From Hyphomicrobiales bacterium (GTDB lineage Bacteria; Pseudomonadota; Alphaproteobacteria; Rhizobiales; Xanthobacteraceae): a DNA stretch of 60,427 nt. Of this stretch, positions 43,136-52,536 are shown one piece after another; the first letter of the stretch is position 1; each line of letters opens with the position of its first letter. The stretch lies in NCBI GenBank assembly GCA_017305455.1, contig JAFKKO010000125.1, positions 1 to 60,427 of the forward strand, read 5' to 3'. A program made the translations under genes and the position numbers. The notes beneath the pieces are model-generated. The model ran no database searches and was not told the origin of the DNA. It was given only the letters and a program-made list of their open reading frames with translations.

Positions 43136-43170
43136 CGGCCGGGCCGACCTTGGGGTCGCCCGGCCGTTTT
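43136..43170 (+). terminator. Terminator after cycM
   Basis: A 13-bp GC-rich stem with a one-base bulge (CGGCCGGGCCGACC / GGTCGCCCGGCCG), a TTGG loop and a TTTT run lies 26 bases after the cycM stop. Confidence 0.8.
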
Positions 43171-43251
43171 GCTGTCGGGGTGGTGGTGCGTGTGGATTGG
43201 TGAAAGTCCGGCTTGAAATGAAGACGACGGATCAGCGCGTTTGTTAAAGTC

Positions 43252-43317
43252 CGTCATGGCCGGTTTTTGCAGGCATCGCTAAGACGTGGATGCTCGGCAC
43301 AAGGCCGGGCATGACGA
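43252..43317. repeat. Dispersed repeat (GTCATGGCCGG family)
   Basis: A unit of about 66 bases starts CGTCATGGCCGG, carries AAGACGTGGATG in the middle and ends CCGGGCATGACG. A fuller copy is at 51532-51616. It lies in the 468-base gap between cycM and the peptide transporter operon; that gap holds no gene. Confidence 0.75.
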
Positions 43318-43504
43318 TTGAGAAGCGTGTGAATCATTAAGAAAAATTCACGGCGCGTCCGGTTGACGTTTCAGGCTGCGGAGATCCGAAACGCCGGGAC
43401 CATTGGCCGCAAAGAAGCTGCCGGGGTGGGGTGGCGTCCGATCCAAAAAGCGACATAATCGCTGACGAGTTTGGCCCTGCATCGGGGCAGGTTTGACGGC
43501 CGTG

Positions 43505-43562
43505 TTATGGCAGCGGTTATGGCAGTGGTTATGGCAGTGGTTATGGCAGTGGTTATGGCAGT
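43505..43562 (+). repeat. 12-bp tandem repeat just upstream of the peptide-transporter operon
   Basis: TTATGGCAGTGG is repeated almost five times in direct tandem (first copy with C instead of T at position 10, last copy partial). It ends 16 bases before the TTG start of the first binding-protein gene, so it lies in its leader or promoter. Confidence 0.9.
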
Positions 43563-43578
43563 CAGAGGACTTTGACGT

Positions 43579-45477
43579 TTGAGCATTTCCCGACGGCATC
43601 TTCTGCAAAGCGGCGTCGCCGCGGCAACCCTTCCCTTGATCGAGACCACGGCCGGACTGCCCTTGATCGGCGCGGCGCGGGCGCAGACGCCCAATGAGAC
43701 GGCGGAGTGGAAGCACGGCCTGTCGCTGTTCGGCGACATCAAATATCCGGCCGGCTTCAAGCGATTCGATTACGTCAATCCCGATGCGCCGAAGGGCGGC
43801 AGCGTGCGGCAGATCGCGATCGGCACCTTCGACAATTTCAACATCACCGTCGCCGGGGTGAAGGGCGCGATCGCGCCGATCAACTGGCTGTACGAGACGC
43901 TGACCACCGGCTCGCTCGACGAGGTCTCGACCGAATACGGCCTGCTCGCCGAGGCGGTGAGCCATCCGGCGGATTTCTCCTTCGTGATCTATCGGCTGCG
44001 CGCCAACGCCAAATGGCATGACGGCAAGCCGGTGACGCCGGAGGACGTGATCTTCTCGCTCAATGCGTTCAAGACCTATCATCCGATGTACTCGGCCTAT
44101 TACCGCCATGTGGTGAAGGCGGAGAAGGCCGGCGAGCGCGACGTCAAGTTCACCTTCGATGCGCCGGGCAATCGCGAACTGCCGCAGATCGTCGGCCAGC
44201 TCAGCGTGCTGCCGAAGCACTGGTGGGAAGGGACCAATGCGTCCGGCGCCAGGCGCGACATCTCCGCGACCACGCTGGAGCCGCCGCTCGGCAGCGGGCC
44301 GTACAAGATCAAGGAATTCGTGCCCGGCCGCAGCTTCGTGCTGGAGCGCGTCAAGGATTACTGGGGCCGCGACACCAATGTGAACATCGGTCGCAATAAT
44401 TTCGACGAGCTGCGCTACGAATATTTCCGCGACTCCACGGTGGCGCTGGAAGCCTTCAAGGGCGATCAGGTCGACTGGCGCACCGAGAACAGCGCCAAGA
44501 ACTGGGCGACCGCCTATGATTTTCCCGCGGTCAGCGACAAGCGCGTGATCCTCGAGGAATTCCCCAACCGCTCCTCCGGCATCATGCAGGCGTTCGCCTT
44601 CAACATCCGCCGCGACAAGTTCAAGGATGCGCGGGTGCGCCGCGCGATGAACTATGCGTTCGATTTCGAGGAGATGAACAAGCAGATCTTCTTCGGCCAG
44701 TACAAGCGGATCGCGAGCTATTTCGACGGCACCGAGCTCGCCTCTTCCGGCCTGCCCGAAGGCCGCGAGCTCGAGATTTTGCAGAGCGTGAAGGATGCGG
44801 TGCCGCCGGAGGTGTTCACCACCGCCTACACCAACCCGGTCGGCGGCAATCCGGAGAACGTGCGGGGCAATCTGCGCGAGGGGCTGCGGCTTCTGAAGGA
44901 GGCGGGCTACGAGGTGCGCGAGCGCAGGCTGGTCAACGCCAGGACCGGCGCGCCGTTCGAGGTCGAACTGTTGACGCAGGACCCGAGCTTCGAGCGCGTG
45001 ATGCTGTTCTACAAGCCCTCGCTGGAGCGGCTCGGCATCACCGTCAATGTCCGCACCATCGATCCGATCCAGTACGAGAACCGGCAGCGCAACTGGGACT
45101 TCGACATCGTCACCGCCTCGTGGCCGGAATCGCTGTCGCCCGGCAACGAGCAGCGCGAATACTGGGGCTCGCAGGCCGCCGACATGGCGGGCTCGCGCAA
45201 TCTGATCGGCATCAAGGATGCGGCGATCGACAAATTGATCGAGCGGGTGATCTTCGCGAAAGATCGCCCCGATCTCGTCGCCGCGACCAGGGCGCTCGAC
45301 CGCGTGCTGCTGTGGCACAATTTCGTCGTGCCGCAGTGGAATTACCCGAAAGTGCGCACCGCGCGCTGGGACCGCTTCGGCCGCCCGGCGCAGATGCCGA
45401 AATACGGGCTCTCCGCGTTCCCGTCGATCTGGTGGTTCGACAAGGACAAGGCCAACAAGATCGGACGGCGTTCTTGA
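43579..45477 (+). CDS. Peptide ABC transporter substrate-binding protein (YejA-like), copy 1
   Basis: This 632-residue family 5 solute-binding protein has a Tat signal (SISRRHLLQSGVAAATLPL). The region LFGDIKYPAGFKRFDYVNPDAPKGG is diagnostic for the YejA/microcin C-peptide branch; [18 protein letters not shown] follows in the middle. The start is TTG at 43579 with GAGGA upstream; no ATG fits. It probably delivers oligopeptides to the YejBEF-like permease encoded downstream. It overlaps the next gene by the TTGA junction. Confidence 0.9.
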   Translation: MSISRRHLLQSGVAAATLPLIETTAGLPLIGAARAQTPNETAEWKHGLSLFGDIKYPAGFKRFDYVNPDAPKGGSVRQIAIGTFDNFNITVAGVKGAIAPINWLYETLTTGSLDEVSTEYGLLAEAVSHPADFSFVIYRLRANAKWHDGKPVTPEDVIFSLNAFKTYHPMYSAYYRHVVKAEKAGERDVKFTFDAPGNRELPQIVGQLSVLPKHWWEGTNASGARRDISATTLEPPLGSGPYKIKEFVPGRSFVLERVKDYWGRDTNVNIGRNNFDELRYEYFRDSTVALEAFKGDQVDWRTENSAKNWATAYDFPAVSDKRVILEEFPNRSSGIMQAFAFNIRRDKFKDARVRRAMNYAFDFEEMNKQIFFGQYKRIASYFDGTELASSGLPEGRELEILQSVKDAVPPEVFTTAYTNPVGGNPENVRGNLREGLRLLKEAGYEVRERRLVNARTGAPFEVELLTQDPSFERVMLFYKPSLERLGITVNVRTIDPIQYENRQRNWDFDIVTASWPESLSPGNEQREYWGSQAADMAGSRNLIGIKDAAIDKLIERVIFAKDRPDLVAATRALDRVLLWHNFVVPQWNYPKVRTARWDRFGRPAQMPKYGLSAFPSIWWFDKDKANKIGRRS

Positions 45478-47357
45478 CCGCGTTGACGCGCCGCCATCTT
45501 CTTGCCCTCGGCGGCAGCGCCGCGATGGCGGGCTGCCTCGCCCCGGCGCGCGCCGCCGATGGCGCGGAGGCGCACGGCATGTCGGCGTTCGGCGACCTGA
45601 AATATCCGGCGGACTTTGCGCATTTCGACTACGTCAACGTGAACGCGCCGAAGGGCGGGGTGCTCTCGACCGTGCCCTCGAGCCGCGCCTACAACCAGTC
45701 GTTCCAGACCTTCAATTCGCTGAACGCCTTCATCCTCAAGGGCGATGGCGCGGTCGGCATCGAGCAGACCTTCACCACGCTGATGACCCGCGCCGGCGAC
45801 GAGCCCGACGCGATGTACGGCCTTGCCGCGCGCAGCGTGCGGATTTCGCCGGATGGCCTGACCTATCGCTTCACGCTGCGGCCCGAGGCGCGCTTTCACG
45901 ACGGCAGCAGACTGACGGCGCACGACGCGGCGTTCTCGCTGACGCTGCTCAAGGCGAAGGGTCATCCGATCATCCATCAGCAGATGCGCGATTTTGTCTC
46001 CGCCGAGGCGGTGGACGATGCGACGCTGGTGGTGACGTTCGCGGAGAAGCGCGGCCGCGACGTGCCGCTTTATGTCGCCGGGCTGCCGATCTTCTCCAAA
46101 GCCTATTACACCAGGCGCAACTTCGAAGAATCGACCCTTGAGGTGCCGCTCGGCTCCGGTCCTTACAAGGTCGGGCGTTTCGAGGCCGGGCGCTATATCG
46201 AATATGAGCGCGTCAAGGACTGGTGGGGCCGCGATCTGCCGGCCTGCCGCGGGGCGTTCAACTTCGACATCGTGCGCTACGAATTCTACCGCGATCGCGA
46301 TGTCGCCTTCGAAGGTTTCACCGGGCGCAACTATCTCTACCGCGAGGAATTCACCGCGCGGATCTGGAACACGCGCTACGATTTTCCGGCGATCAAGGAT
46401 GGCCGCGTCAAGCAGGAAAAGCTGCCCGACGAGACGCCGTCCGGCGCGCAGGGCTGGTTCATCAACACGCGGCGCGCGCAGTTCAAGGACCCGCGGGTGC
46501 GCGAGGCGCTGATCTGCGCGTTCGATTTCGAGTGGACCAACAAGACCATCATGTACGGCGCCTATGCGCGCACGCTCTCGCCGTTCCAGAATTCCGATCT
46601 GATGGCGGAGGGCCCGCCCTCGCCGGAGGAGCTGAAACTGCTGGAGCCGTTCCGCGGCCAGGTGCCGGATGAAGTGTTCGGCGCGCCGTTCACTCCGCCG
46701 GTCTCCGACGGCTCGGGACAGGACCGCGCGCTGCTGCGCCGCGCCTCGCAACTGTTGCAGGAGGCGGGCTGCGTGGTGAAAGGCGGCAAGCGGCAATTGC
46801 CCGACGGCAAGCCGTTCCGCATCGAATTCCTGCTCGACGAGCCGGCGTTTCAGGCCCACCACGCGCCTTATGTGAAGAATCTCGGCACGCTCGGCATCGA
46901 GGCCAGCGTGCGGCTGGTCGATCCGGTACAGCACCGCGCGCGGGTGGACGATTTTGATTTCGATCTGGCGATCCAGCGTTTCTCGATGTCGTCGACGCCG
47001 GGCGACGGCATGCGCACGTTCTTCTCCTCGCAGGCCGCCGGCATCAAGGGCTCGCAGAATCTCGCCGGCGTCGCCGATCCCGTGATCGACGCGCTGATCG
47101 AGCGCATCATCGCGGCGCCGGACCGCGACACGCTGCGCACCGCCTGCCGCGCCTTCGACCGGGTGTTTCGCGCCGGGCGCTACTGGGTGCCGCAATGGTA
47201 CTCGGCCTCGCACCGCCTCGCTTATTGGGACGTGTTCGGCCATCCGGCGAAGCTGCCGAAATATGCCGGCGTCGGCGTGCCCGACCTGTGGTGGTCGGAG
47301 CCGGCCAAGGCATCGAGCCCGGCGCTGACCACCGATCCGAAGGTGCCGCAGCAATGA
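45474..47357 (+). CDS. Peptide ABC transporter substrate-binding protein (YejA-like), copy 2
   Basis: The protein has 627 residues and is a paralogue of the preceding gene (shared FGDLKYPADFAHFDYVN, APKGG, PLGSGPYKVGRFEAGR, VKDWWGRDL). The start is inferred as the TTG at 45474, which overlaps the previous stop and gives MTALTRRHLLALGGSAAMAGC, a signal with twin arginine and a possible lipobox Cys. No ATG or GTG nearby gives a signal peptide. Two different binding proteins on one permease suggest a widened ligand range. It overlaps yejB by ATGA. Confidence 0.88.
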   Translation: MTALTRRHLLALGGSAAMAGCLAPARAADGAEAHGMSAFGDLKYPADFAHFDYVNVNAPKGGVLSTVPSSRAYNQSFQTFNSLNAFILKGDGAVGIEQTFTTLMTRAGDEPDAMYGLAARSVRISPDGLTYRFTLRPEARFHDGSRLTAHDAAFSLTLLKAKGHPIIHQQMRDFVSAEAVDDATLVVTFAEKRGRDVPLYVAGLPIFSKAYYTRRNFEESTLEVPLGSGPYKVGRFEAGRYIEYERVKDWWGRDLPACRGAFNFDIVRYEFYRDRDVAFEGFTGRNYLYREEFTARIWNTRYDFPAIKDGRVKQEKLPDETPSGAQGWFINTRRAQFKDPRVREALICAFDFEWTNKTIMYGAYARTLSPFQNSDLMAEGPPSPEELKLLEPFRGQVPDEVFGAPFTPPVSDGSGQDRALLRRASQLLQEAGCVVKGGKRQLPDGKPFRIEFLLDEPAFQAHHAPYVKNLGTLGIEASVRLVDPVQHRARVDDFDFDLAIQRFSMSSTPGDGMRTFFSSQAAGIKGSQNLAGVADPVIDALIERIIAAPDRDTLRTACRAFDRVFRAGRYWVPQWYSASHRLAYWDVFGHPAKLPKYAGVGVPDLWWSEPAKASSPALTTDPKVPQQ

Positions 47358-48463
47358 CCGCCTATATCGCGCGCCGCATCCTGCTGATGATTCCGACCCT
47401 GCTCGGCATCCTGTTCGTGTCGTTCGTGGTGGTGCAGTTCGCGCCCGGCGGTCCGGTCGAGCGCGTCATCGCGCAGCTCTCCGGCGCGGACACCGGCGGC
47501 ACCTCGCGCATCTCCGGCTCCTCCGGCGGCGACATGGGCGCGCGCGCTCAGCCCGGCGCGTCGGCCGATGCGATGAACTCGAAATATCGCGGCGCGCAGG
47601 GACTCGATCCCGATTTCATCAAGAGCCTGGAGAAGCAGTTCGGCTTCGACAAGCCGGCTTATGAGCGTTTCGCGCTGATGGTGTGGAATTTCGCCCGCTT
47701 CGATTTCGGCAAGAGCTATTTCCGCGACGTCAGCGTGATCCAGCTCATCAAGGAGAAGCTGCCGGTCTCGATGTCGCTCGGCATCTGGATGACGTTGCTG
47801 ACTTACCTGATCTCGATTCCGCTCGGCATCCGCAAGGCGATTGCCGACGGCTCGCGCTTCGACATCTGGACCTCGGGCATCATCATCATCGGTTTCGCGA
47901 TTCCGGGCTTCCTGTTCGCGATTCTCTTGATCATCCTGTTCGCGGGCGGCTCGTTCTACGACATCTTCCCGCTGCGCGGCCTCACCTCGGACGGCTGGTC
48001 GGACTTTCCGTGGTACCAGAAGATCGCCGATTACTTCTGGCACCTGACGCTGCCGCTGATCTCGATGGCGCTCGGCGCCTTCGCCACCATGACGCTGCTG
48101 ACCAAGAATTCGTTCCTCGATGAAATCCGCAAGCAGTATGTCGTCACCGCGCGCGCCAAGGGCTGCAACGAACGGCAGGTGCTGTACGGCCACATCTTCC
48201 GCAACGCCATGCTGATCGTGATCGCCGGATTCCCCAGCGCCTTCATCCACGCCTTCTTCTCCGGCTCGCTGCTGATCGAGACGATCTTCTCGCTCGACGG
48301 GCTCGGCCTGCTCGGCTTCGAGAGCGTGCTCAACCGCGACTATCCGGTGGTGTTCGGCACGCTCTACATCTTTTCGCTGGTCGGCCTGGTGGTGAACCTG
48401 ATCTCGGACCTCACCTATATGTGGGTCGATCCGCGGATCGATTTCGAGGCGCGCGAGGCATGA
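47354..48463 (+). CDS. yejB: Peptide ABC transporter permease (YejB-like)
   Basis: The protein has 369 residues: an N-terminal membrane helix (ARRILLMIPTLLGILFVSFVVVQFAPGGPVE), a long periplasmic loop rich in Gly/Ser, then the five-helix permease core. The ATPase-contact (EAA) motif is ARAKGCNERQVLYGHIFRNAM. The long loop is characteristic of YejB rather than DppB. It overlaps both neighbours by ATGA. Confidence 0.93.
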   Translation: MTAYIARRILLMIPTLLGILFVSFVVVQFAPGGPVERVIAQLSGADTGGTSRISGSSGGDMGARAQPGASADAMNSKYRGAQGLDPDFIKSLEKQFGFDKPAYERFALMVWNFARFDFGKSYFRDVSVIQLIKEKLPVSMSLGIWMTLLTYLISIPLGIRKAIADGSRFDIWTSGIIIIGFAIPGFLFAILLIILFAGGSFYDIFPLRGLTSDGWSDFPWYQKIADYFWHLTLPLISMALGAFATMTLLTKNSFLDEIRKQYVVTARAKGCNERQVLYGHIFRNAMLIVIAGFPSAFIHAFFSGSLLIETIFSLDGLGLLGFESVLNRDYPVVFGTLYIFSLVGLVVNLISDLTYMWVDPRIDFEAREA

Positions 48464-49626
48464 GCGTGCCGGTGGAAACCACGGCGCAGGCGCCGCTTGG
48501 CGAGGCGGTGCCGCCGACGCGGCATCGCTTTTCGCCGTCGCCGCTCAATCTGCGGCGCTGGCAGAACTTCAAGGCCAATCGGCGCGGCTACTGGTCGTTC
48601 TGGATCTTCATGATCCTGTTCGTGGTCTCGCTGTTCGCCGAACTGATCGCCAACGACAAGCCGTTCCTGATCAAGTATGACGGCCATCTCTATTTCCCGG
48701 CCTTCGTCAGCTATTCGGAGACCACTTTCGGCGGCGACTTCGAGACCGAGGCCGACTATCGCGACCCCTTCCTGCAGAAGCTGATCGCGCAGAAAGGCGG
48801 CACCGTGATCTGGCCGCTGATCCGCTATTCCTACGACACCCATAATCTCGATCTGCCCACCCCTGCGCCGTCGAAGCCGACCTGGATGCTGAGCGAGCAG
48901 GACTGCAAGGCCGTGGTCGAGAAGAAGGGCCTCAAGGGCTGCCGCGATCTCGAATACAACTGGCTCGGCACCGACGATCAGGGCCGCGACGTGGTGGCGC
49001 GGCTGATCTACGGCTTCCGCATCTCGGTGCTGTTCGGCCTCGCGCTGACCATCGTGTCGTCGATCATCGGCGTCGCCGCCGGCGGCATTCAGGGCTATTT
49101 CGGCGGCTGGATCGATCTCACCTTCCAGCGCGTCATCGAGGTGTGGACCGCGATCCCCTCGCTCTATCTGTTGCTGATCCTCTCGTCAGTGCTGGTGCCG
49201 GGCTTCTTCGTGCTGCTCGGAATCCTGCTGTTGTTCTCATGGGTGTCACTGGTGGGTCTGGTGCGCGCCGAATTCCTGCGCGGCCGCAATTTCGAATACA
49301 TCATGGCGGCGCGCGCGCTCGGCGTCTCCGACGCCACCATCATGTTCCGGCATCTCTTGCCGAACGCCATGGTCGCGACCATGACCTTCCTGCCGTTCAT
49401 CGTCTCGTCCTCGGTGATGACGCTGACCGCGCTCGACTTCCTCGGCTTCGGCCTGCCGCCGGGCTCGCCCTCGCTCGGCGAGATGCTGGCGCAGGCCAAA
49501 GCCAACATCCAGGCGCCGTGGCTCGGCTTCACCGGCTTCTTCTCGGTGGCGATCATGCTCTCGCTCCTGATCTTCGTCGGCGAGGCGGTGCGCGACGCCT
49601 TCGATCCGCGCAAGACATTCGAGTGA
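48460..49626 (+). CDS. yejE: Peptide ABC transporter permease (YejE-like)
   Basis: The protein has 388 residues. An N-terminal cytoplasmic part (LNLRRWQNFKANRRGYWSFW) leads into the first helix, then a periplasmic insertion with GGDFETEADYRDPF, typical of YejE, and the DppC-type core. The EAA motif is AARALGVSDATIMFRHLLPNAM. It forms the channel with YejB. It overlaps yejB by ATGA and is followed at once by the ATPase gene. Confidence 0.93.
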   Translation: MSVPVETTAQAPLGEAVPPTRHRFSPSPLNLRRWQNFKANRRGYWSFWIFMILFVVSLFAELIANDKPFLIKYDGHLYFPAFVSYSETTFGGDFETEADYRDPFLQKLIAQKGGTVIWPLIRYSYDTHNLDLPTPAPSKPTWMLSEQDCKAVVEKKGLKGCRDLEYNWLGTDDQGRDVVARLIYGFRISVLFGLALTIVSSIIGVAAGGIQGYFGGWIDLTFQRVIEVWTAIPSLYLLLILSSVLVPGFFVLLGILLLFSWVSLVGLVRAEFLRGRNFEYIMAARALGVSDATIMFRHLLPNAMVATMTFLPFIVSSSVMTLTALDFLGFGLPPGSPSLGEMLAQAKANIQAPWLGFTGFFSVAIMLSLLIFVGEAVRDAFDPRKTFE

Positions 49627-49631
49627 CGCCG

Positions 49632-51269
49632 ATGGATGTGCTCAGCCAGCCTCTGCTCGATGTGCGCGATCTGTCGGTGGCGTTCCGCCATGGCAAGAGC
49701 CAGACGCTCGCGGTCGATCATGTCTCGTTTTCGATCAATCGCGGCGAGTGCGTCGCGCTGGTCGGCGAATCCGGCTCCGGCAAATCAGTCAGCGCGCTGT
49801 CGGTTCTCAAGCTGCTGCCGTATCCGAACGCCTCGCATCCCTCCGGCAGTATCCGCTTCAAGGGCCGCGATCTGCTGGCGCTGAGCGAAGGCGAGATCCG
49901 CGAGGTGCGCGGCAACGACATCTCGATCATCTTCCAGGAGCCGATGACCTCGCTCAATCCGCTGCACACCATCGAGGCGCAGATCGGCGAGGTGATCTTC
50001 CTGCACAGCGGCCAGCGCGGCGCCAAAGCCCGCGCCCGCATGATCGAACTCTTGACGCAGGTCGGCATTCCCGAACCGGAAACCCGGCTCGGCTCCTATC
50101 CGCATCAATTGTCCGGCGGCCAGCGCCAGCGCGTGATGATCGCGATGGCGCTGGCCAACGAGCCTGACCTTCTGATTGCCGACGAGCCGACCACCGCGCT
50201 CGATGTCACCGTGCAGGCGCAGATTTTGAAACTGCTCGCCGATATCCGCACCCGGCTCGGCATGAGCATGCTGTTCATCACCCACGATCTCGGCATCGTG
50301 CGCCGCATCGCCGACACCGTGTGCGTGATGAATCAAGGCAAGATCGTCGAGCAGGGGCCGGTGGAGCAGGTGTTCACCGCGCCCCGGCATCCCTACACCA
50401 AGGCGCTGCTTGCCGCCGAGCCGAAGCCCGATCCCGCACCGCCGTGTCCCGATGCGCCGGTGGTGATGCAGGCGGACGATCTGAAAGTGTGGTTTCCGAT
50501 CAAGCGCGGGCTCTTGCGCAAGACGGTGGGTCACATCAAGGCGGTCGATGGCGTATCGCTGGCGGTGCGCAAGGGCGAGACCCTCGGCGTGGTCGGCGAA
50601 TCCGGCTCCGGCAAGACCACGCTCGGCCTCGCGCTGCTGCGGCTGATTTCGTCCGACGGGCCGATCGTGTTTCTCGGCCACAACATTCAGGGTCTGCGCT
50701 TTGCCGAGATGCGGCCGCATCGCCGCGACATGCAGATCGTGTTTCAGGATCCCTATGGCGCGCTGTCGCCGCGCATGGCGGTCGGCGACATCATCGCCGA
50801 AGGGCTGTCGGTGCATCAGCCGCAGCTTTCGGAGGACGAGCGCGAGGCGCGGGTCGTCAAGGCGCTCACCGATGTCGGCCTCGATCCGGCCAGCCGCTTC
50901 CGCTATCCGCACGAATTCTCCGGCGGCCAGCGCCAGCGCATCAGCATCGCGCGCGCCGTGGTGCTGGAGCCGAACTTCGTGGTGCTGGACGAGCCGACCT
51001 CCGCGCTCGACATGCTGTTTCAGGCGCAGATGGTCGATCTGCTGCGTGATCTGCAGCGCCAGCGCGATCTGACCTACATGTTCATTTCGCACGATCTGCG
51101 GGTGGTGGCCTCACTGGCGAGCCATCTGATCGTGATGCGCCACGGCAAGATCGTCGAAGAAGGCCCGGCGTCGGAACTGTTCCAGAACCCGAAGACCGAC
51201 TACACCCGCGCGCTGTTCGCCGCCGCGTTCAATATCGAGGCCGCCGGCTCGATCGCGCCGGAGGGGTGA
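49632..51269 (+). CDS. yejF: Peptide ABC transporter double ATPase (YejF-like)
   Basis: This 545-residue protein has two ABC domains. The first has Walker [10 protein letters not shown], signature LSGGQRQRV and Walker [13 protein letters not shown]; the second has [18 protein letters not shown] and [11 protein letters not shown]. Each is followed by an OppD/F-type tail. One protein supplies both motor domains of the importer. An alternative GTG start at 49623 overlaps the yejE stop. It is the last gene of the five-gene operon that begins at 43579; repeats follow. Confidence 0.95.
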   Translation: MDVLSQPLLDVRDLSVAFRHGKSQTLAVDHVSFSINRGECVALVGESGSGKSVSALSVLKLLPYPNASHPSGSIRFKGRDLLALSEGEIREVRGNDISIIFQEPMTSLNPLHTIEAQIGEVIFLHSGQRGAKARARMIELLTQVGIPEPETRLGSYPHQLSGGQRQRVMIAMALANEPDLLIADEPTTALDVTVQAQILKLLADIRTRLGMSMLFITHDLGIVRRIADTVCVMNQGKIVEQGPVEQVFTAPRHPYTKALLAAEPKPDPAPPCPDAPVVMQADDLKVWFPIKRGLLRKTVGHIKAVDGVSLAVRKGETLGVVGESGSGKTTLGLALLRLISSDGPIVFLGHNIQGLRFAEMRPHRRDMQIVFQDPYGALSPRMAVGDIIAEGLSVHQPQLSEDEREARVVKALTDVGLDPASRFRYPHEFSGGQRQRISIARAVVLEPNFVVLDEPTSALDMLFQAQMVDLLRDLQRQRDLTYMFISHDLRVVASLASHLIVMRHGKIVEEGPASELFQNPKTDYTRALFAAAFNIEAAGSIAPEG

Positions 51270-51675
51270 CCGGGGCGTTGCTATTCAGTCGTCATTGCGA
51301 GGAGCAAAGCGACGAAGCAATCCAGCTTCTGCGAGCGGCATCTTTAGAGCTGGATTGCTTCGCTTCGCTCGCAATGACGGTAGAGCCGGTCGAGCGAGCG
51401 GGTGAGGGGTTAGGATTTATCGATGGATTTATTCCCCCTCACCCTGACCCTCTCCCCGATGGGGAGAGGGAATGGATGGTGCACGTTGCGTGCTTGTCGA
51501 TCACTGTGGAAATTGAAGTTGCGATTTCGGTCGTCATGGCCGGACTTGTTCCGGCCATCCACGTCCTTTCCCTATCGCCAAGACGTGGATGTCCGGGTCA
51601 AGCCCGGGCATGACGATGGGGTTTGGCATGACGGTGGGGTGGGCGTTGGCTCGCAATGACGGGATGTTCGGTCGT
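51270..51675. repeat. Stack of three dispersed repeat families between convergent genes
   Basis: This 406-base gap contains no gene. At 51290-51379 is a GTCATTGCGAG ... CTCGCAATGAC palindrome with arms of about 30 bases (inner GAAGCAATCCAG / CTGGATTGCTTC). At 51434-51470 is a CCCCTCACCC...GGGGAGAGGG palindrome. At 51532-51616 is a GTCATGGCCGG ... CCGGGCATGACG unit. A half copy of the first family (CTCGCAATGACGG) is at 51650-51662, at the very end of the minus-strand hydrolase gene. Confidence 0.8.
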
Positions 51676-52536
51676 TCAGGCCGACACCAGCCGCTTCACG
51701 CTGGTGATCTCGTAGCCCGCCGCTTTGATGCGCGCGATTGCCGCCGTCAGCGGTTCGATCGCGGTCGCCATATGGTGCGCGTTGGCGTGCACGATGCTGT
51801 CCGCATCGCGCACGATGGCGACGTGACCTTTCCAGAACAGCAGATCGCCGCGGCGCAGCGCCTGCCATTGCGACGGCGGGATCACGCTACCGAGCGCGCG
51901 TTCCTGCATGTCGCTGTCGCGCGGCGCCTTGATGCCCGCCGCATCGAGCGCCACCTGCACCAGCCCCGAGCAGTCGATGCCGAAGCTCGATTTGCCGCCC
52001 CACAGATACGGCGTGCCGACGAAGCGCTCCGCCACCGCGACGAAGTCCGGCTCGTGCGTTTCGAGCGGCGCGACATGCCGGCGCGGCAGATAATGCTGCT
52101 GGCCGGTGACGGCGAAGGTGTCGTCCTGCTCGACGATCTCGATCCGCGCGCCGAGCGGCAACTGTTCCACCGGCGGCAGTTTGATCGAGGGACCGGGGAA
52201 GGCGAAGGTGCGCAGCGCAATGACGCGATGGGTCGGCGTGATCATCGTTTGCGTCAGCGCGGCCTCGGGCAGCCAGCCGACATAGCCGTCGCTGGCAAGC
52301 TGGCCCCAGGCCCAGCCATTGTCATTGCGATCGTAGATGGTAACGCGCTCGCCCTTCAGTGCCTGCGTCTCCAGCGGCGCATCGGGCGAGGGCGCGCGGC
52401 GCACCGGCGCCAGCGCATCGCTCACGGCATAAAGTTCGCCCTCGGCAAAGCGATCCGCTTTCACCTTGCCTTCAAGGTGTTTTGCCGCGAGATCGGGCCG
52501 CGCCGGCGTCAGTCTGGGGTCGAACGACTCAGCCAT
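51676..52536 (-). CDS. NlpC/P60 family peptidoglycan hydrolase with SH3 domain
   Basis: The protein has 286 residues. An SH3-like region lies at about 35-95 (ALKGERVTIYDRNDNGWAWGQ) and a second bacterial SH3-like stretch at 100-155. A C-terminal NlpC/P60 domain follows with the catalytic Cys in GIDCSGLVQ, the His in KGHVAIV and a third polar residue in HANAHH. No signal peptide is seen, so it may act on imported muropeptides or be exported otherwise. Its start overlaps the aminopeptidase stop by eight bases; both suggest peptide recycling. Confidence 0.92.
   Translation of the reverse strand: MAESFDPRLTPARPDLAAKHLEGKVKADRFAEGELYAVSDALAPVRRAPSPDAPLETQALKGERVTIYDRNDNGWAWGQLASDGYVGWLPEAALTQTMITPTHRVIALRTFAFPGPSIKLPPVEQLPLGARIEIVEQDDTFAVTGQQHYLPRRHVAPLETHEPDFVAVAERFVGTPYLWGGKSSFGIDCSGLVQVALDAAGIKAPRDSDMQERALGSVIPPSQWQALRRGDLLFWKGHVAIVRDADSIVHANAHHMATAIEPLTAAIARIKAAGYEITSVKRLVSA

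Noticed and set aside
43505-43562. CRISPR array
   Set aside because: The 12-base units are directly adjacent with no unique spacers, and no cas genes are nearby.
43348-47354. Long minus-strand open frames opposite the two binding-protein genes
   Set aside because: The plus-strand proteins have signal peptides and family motifs; the antisense products have none.
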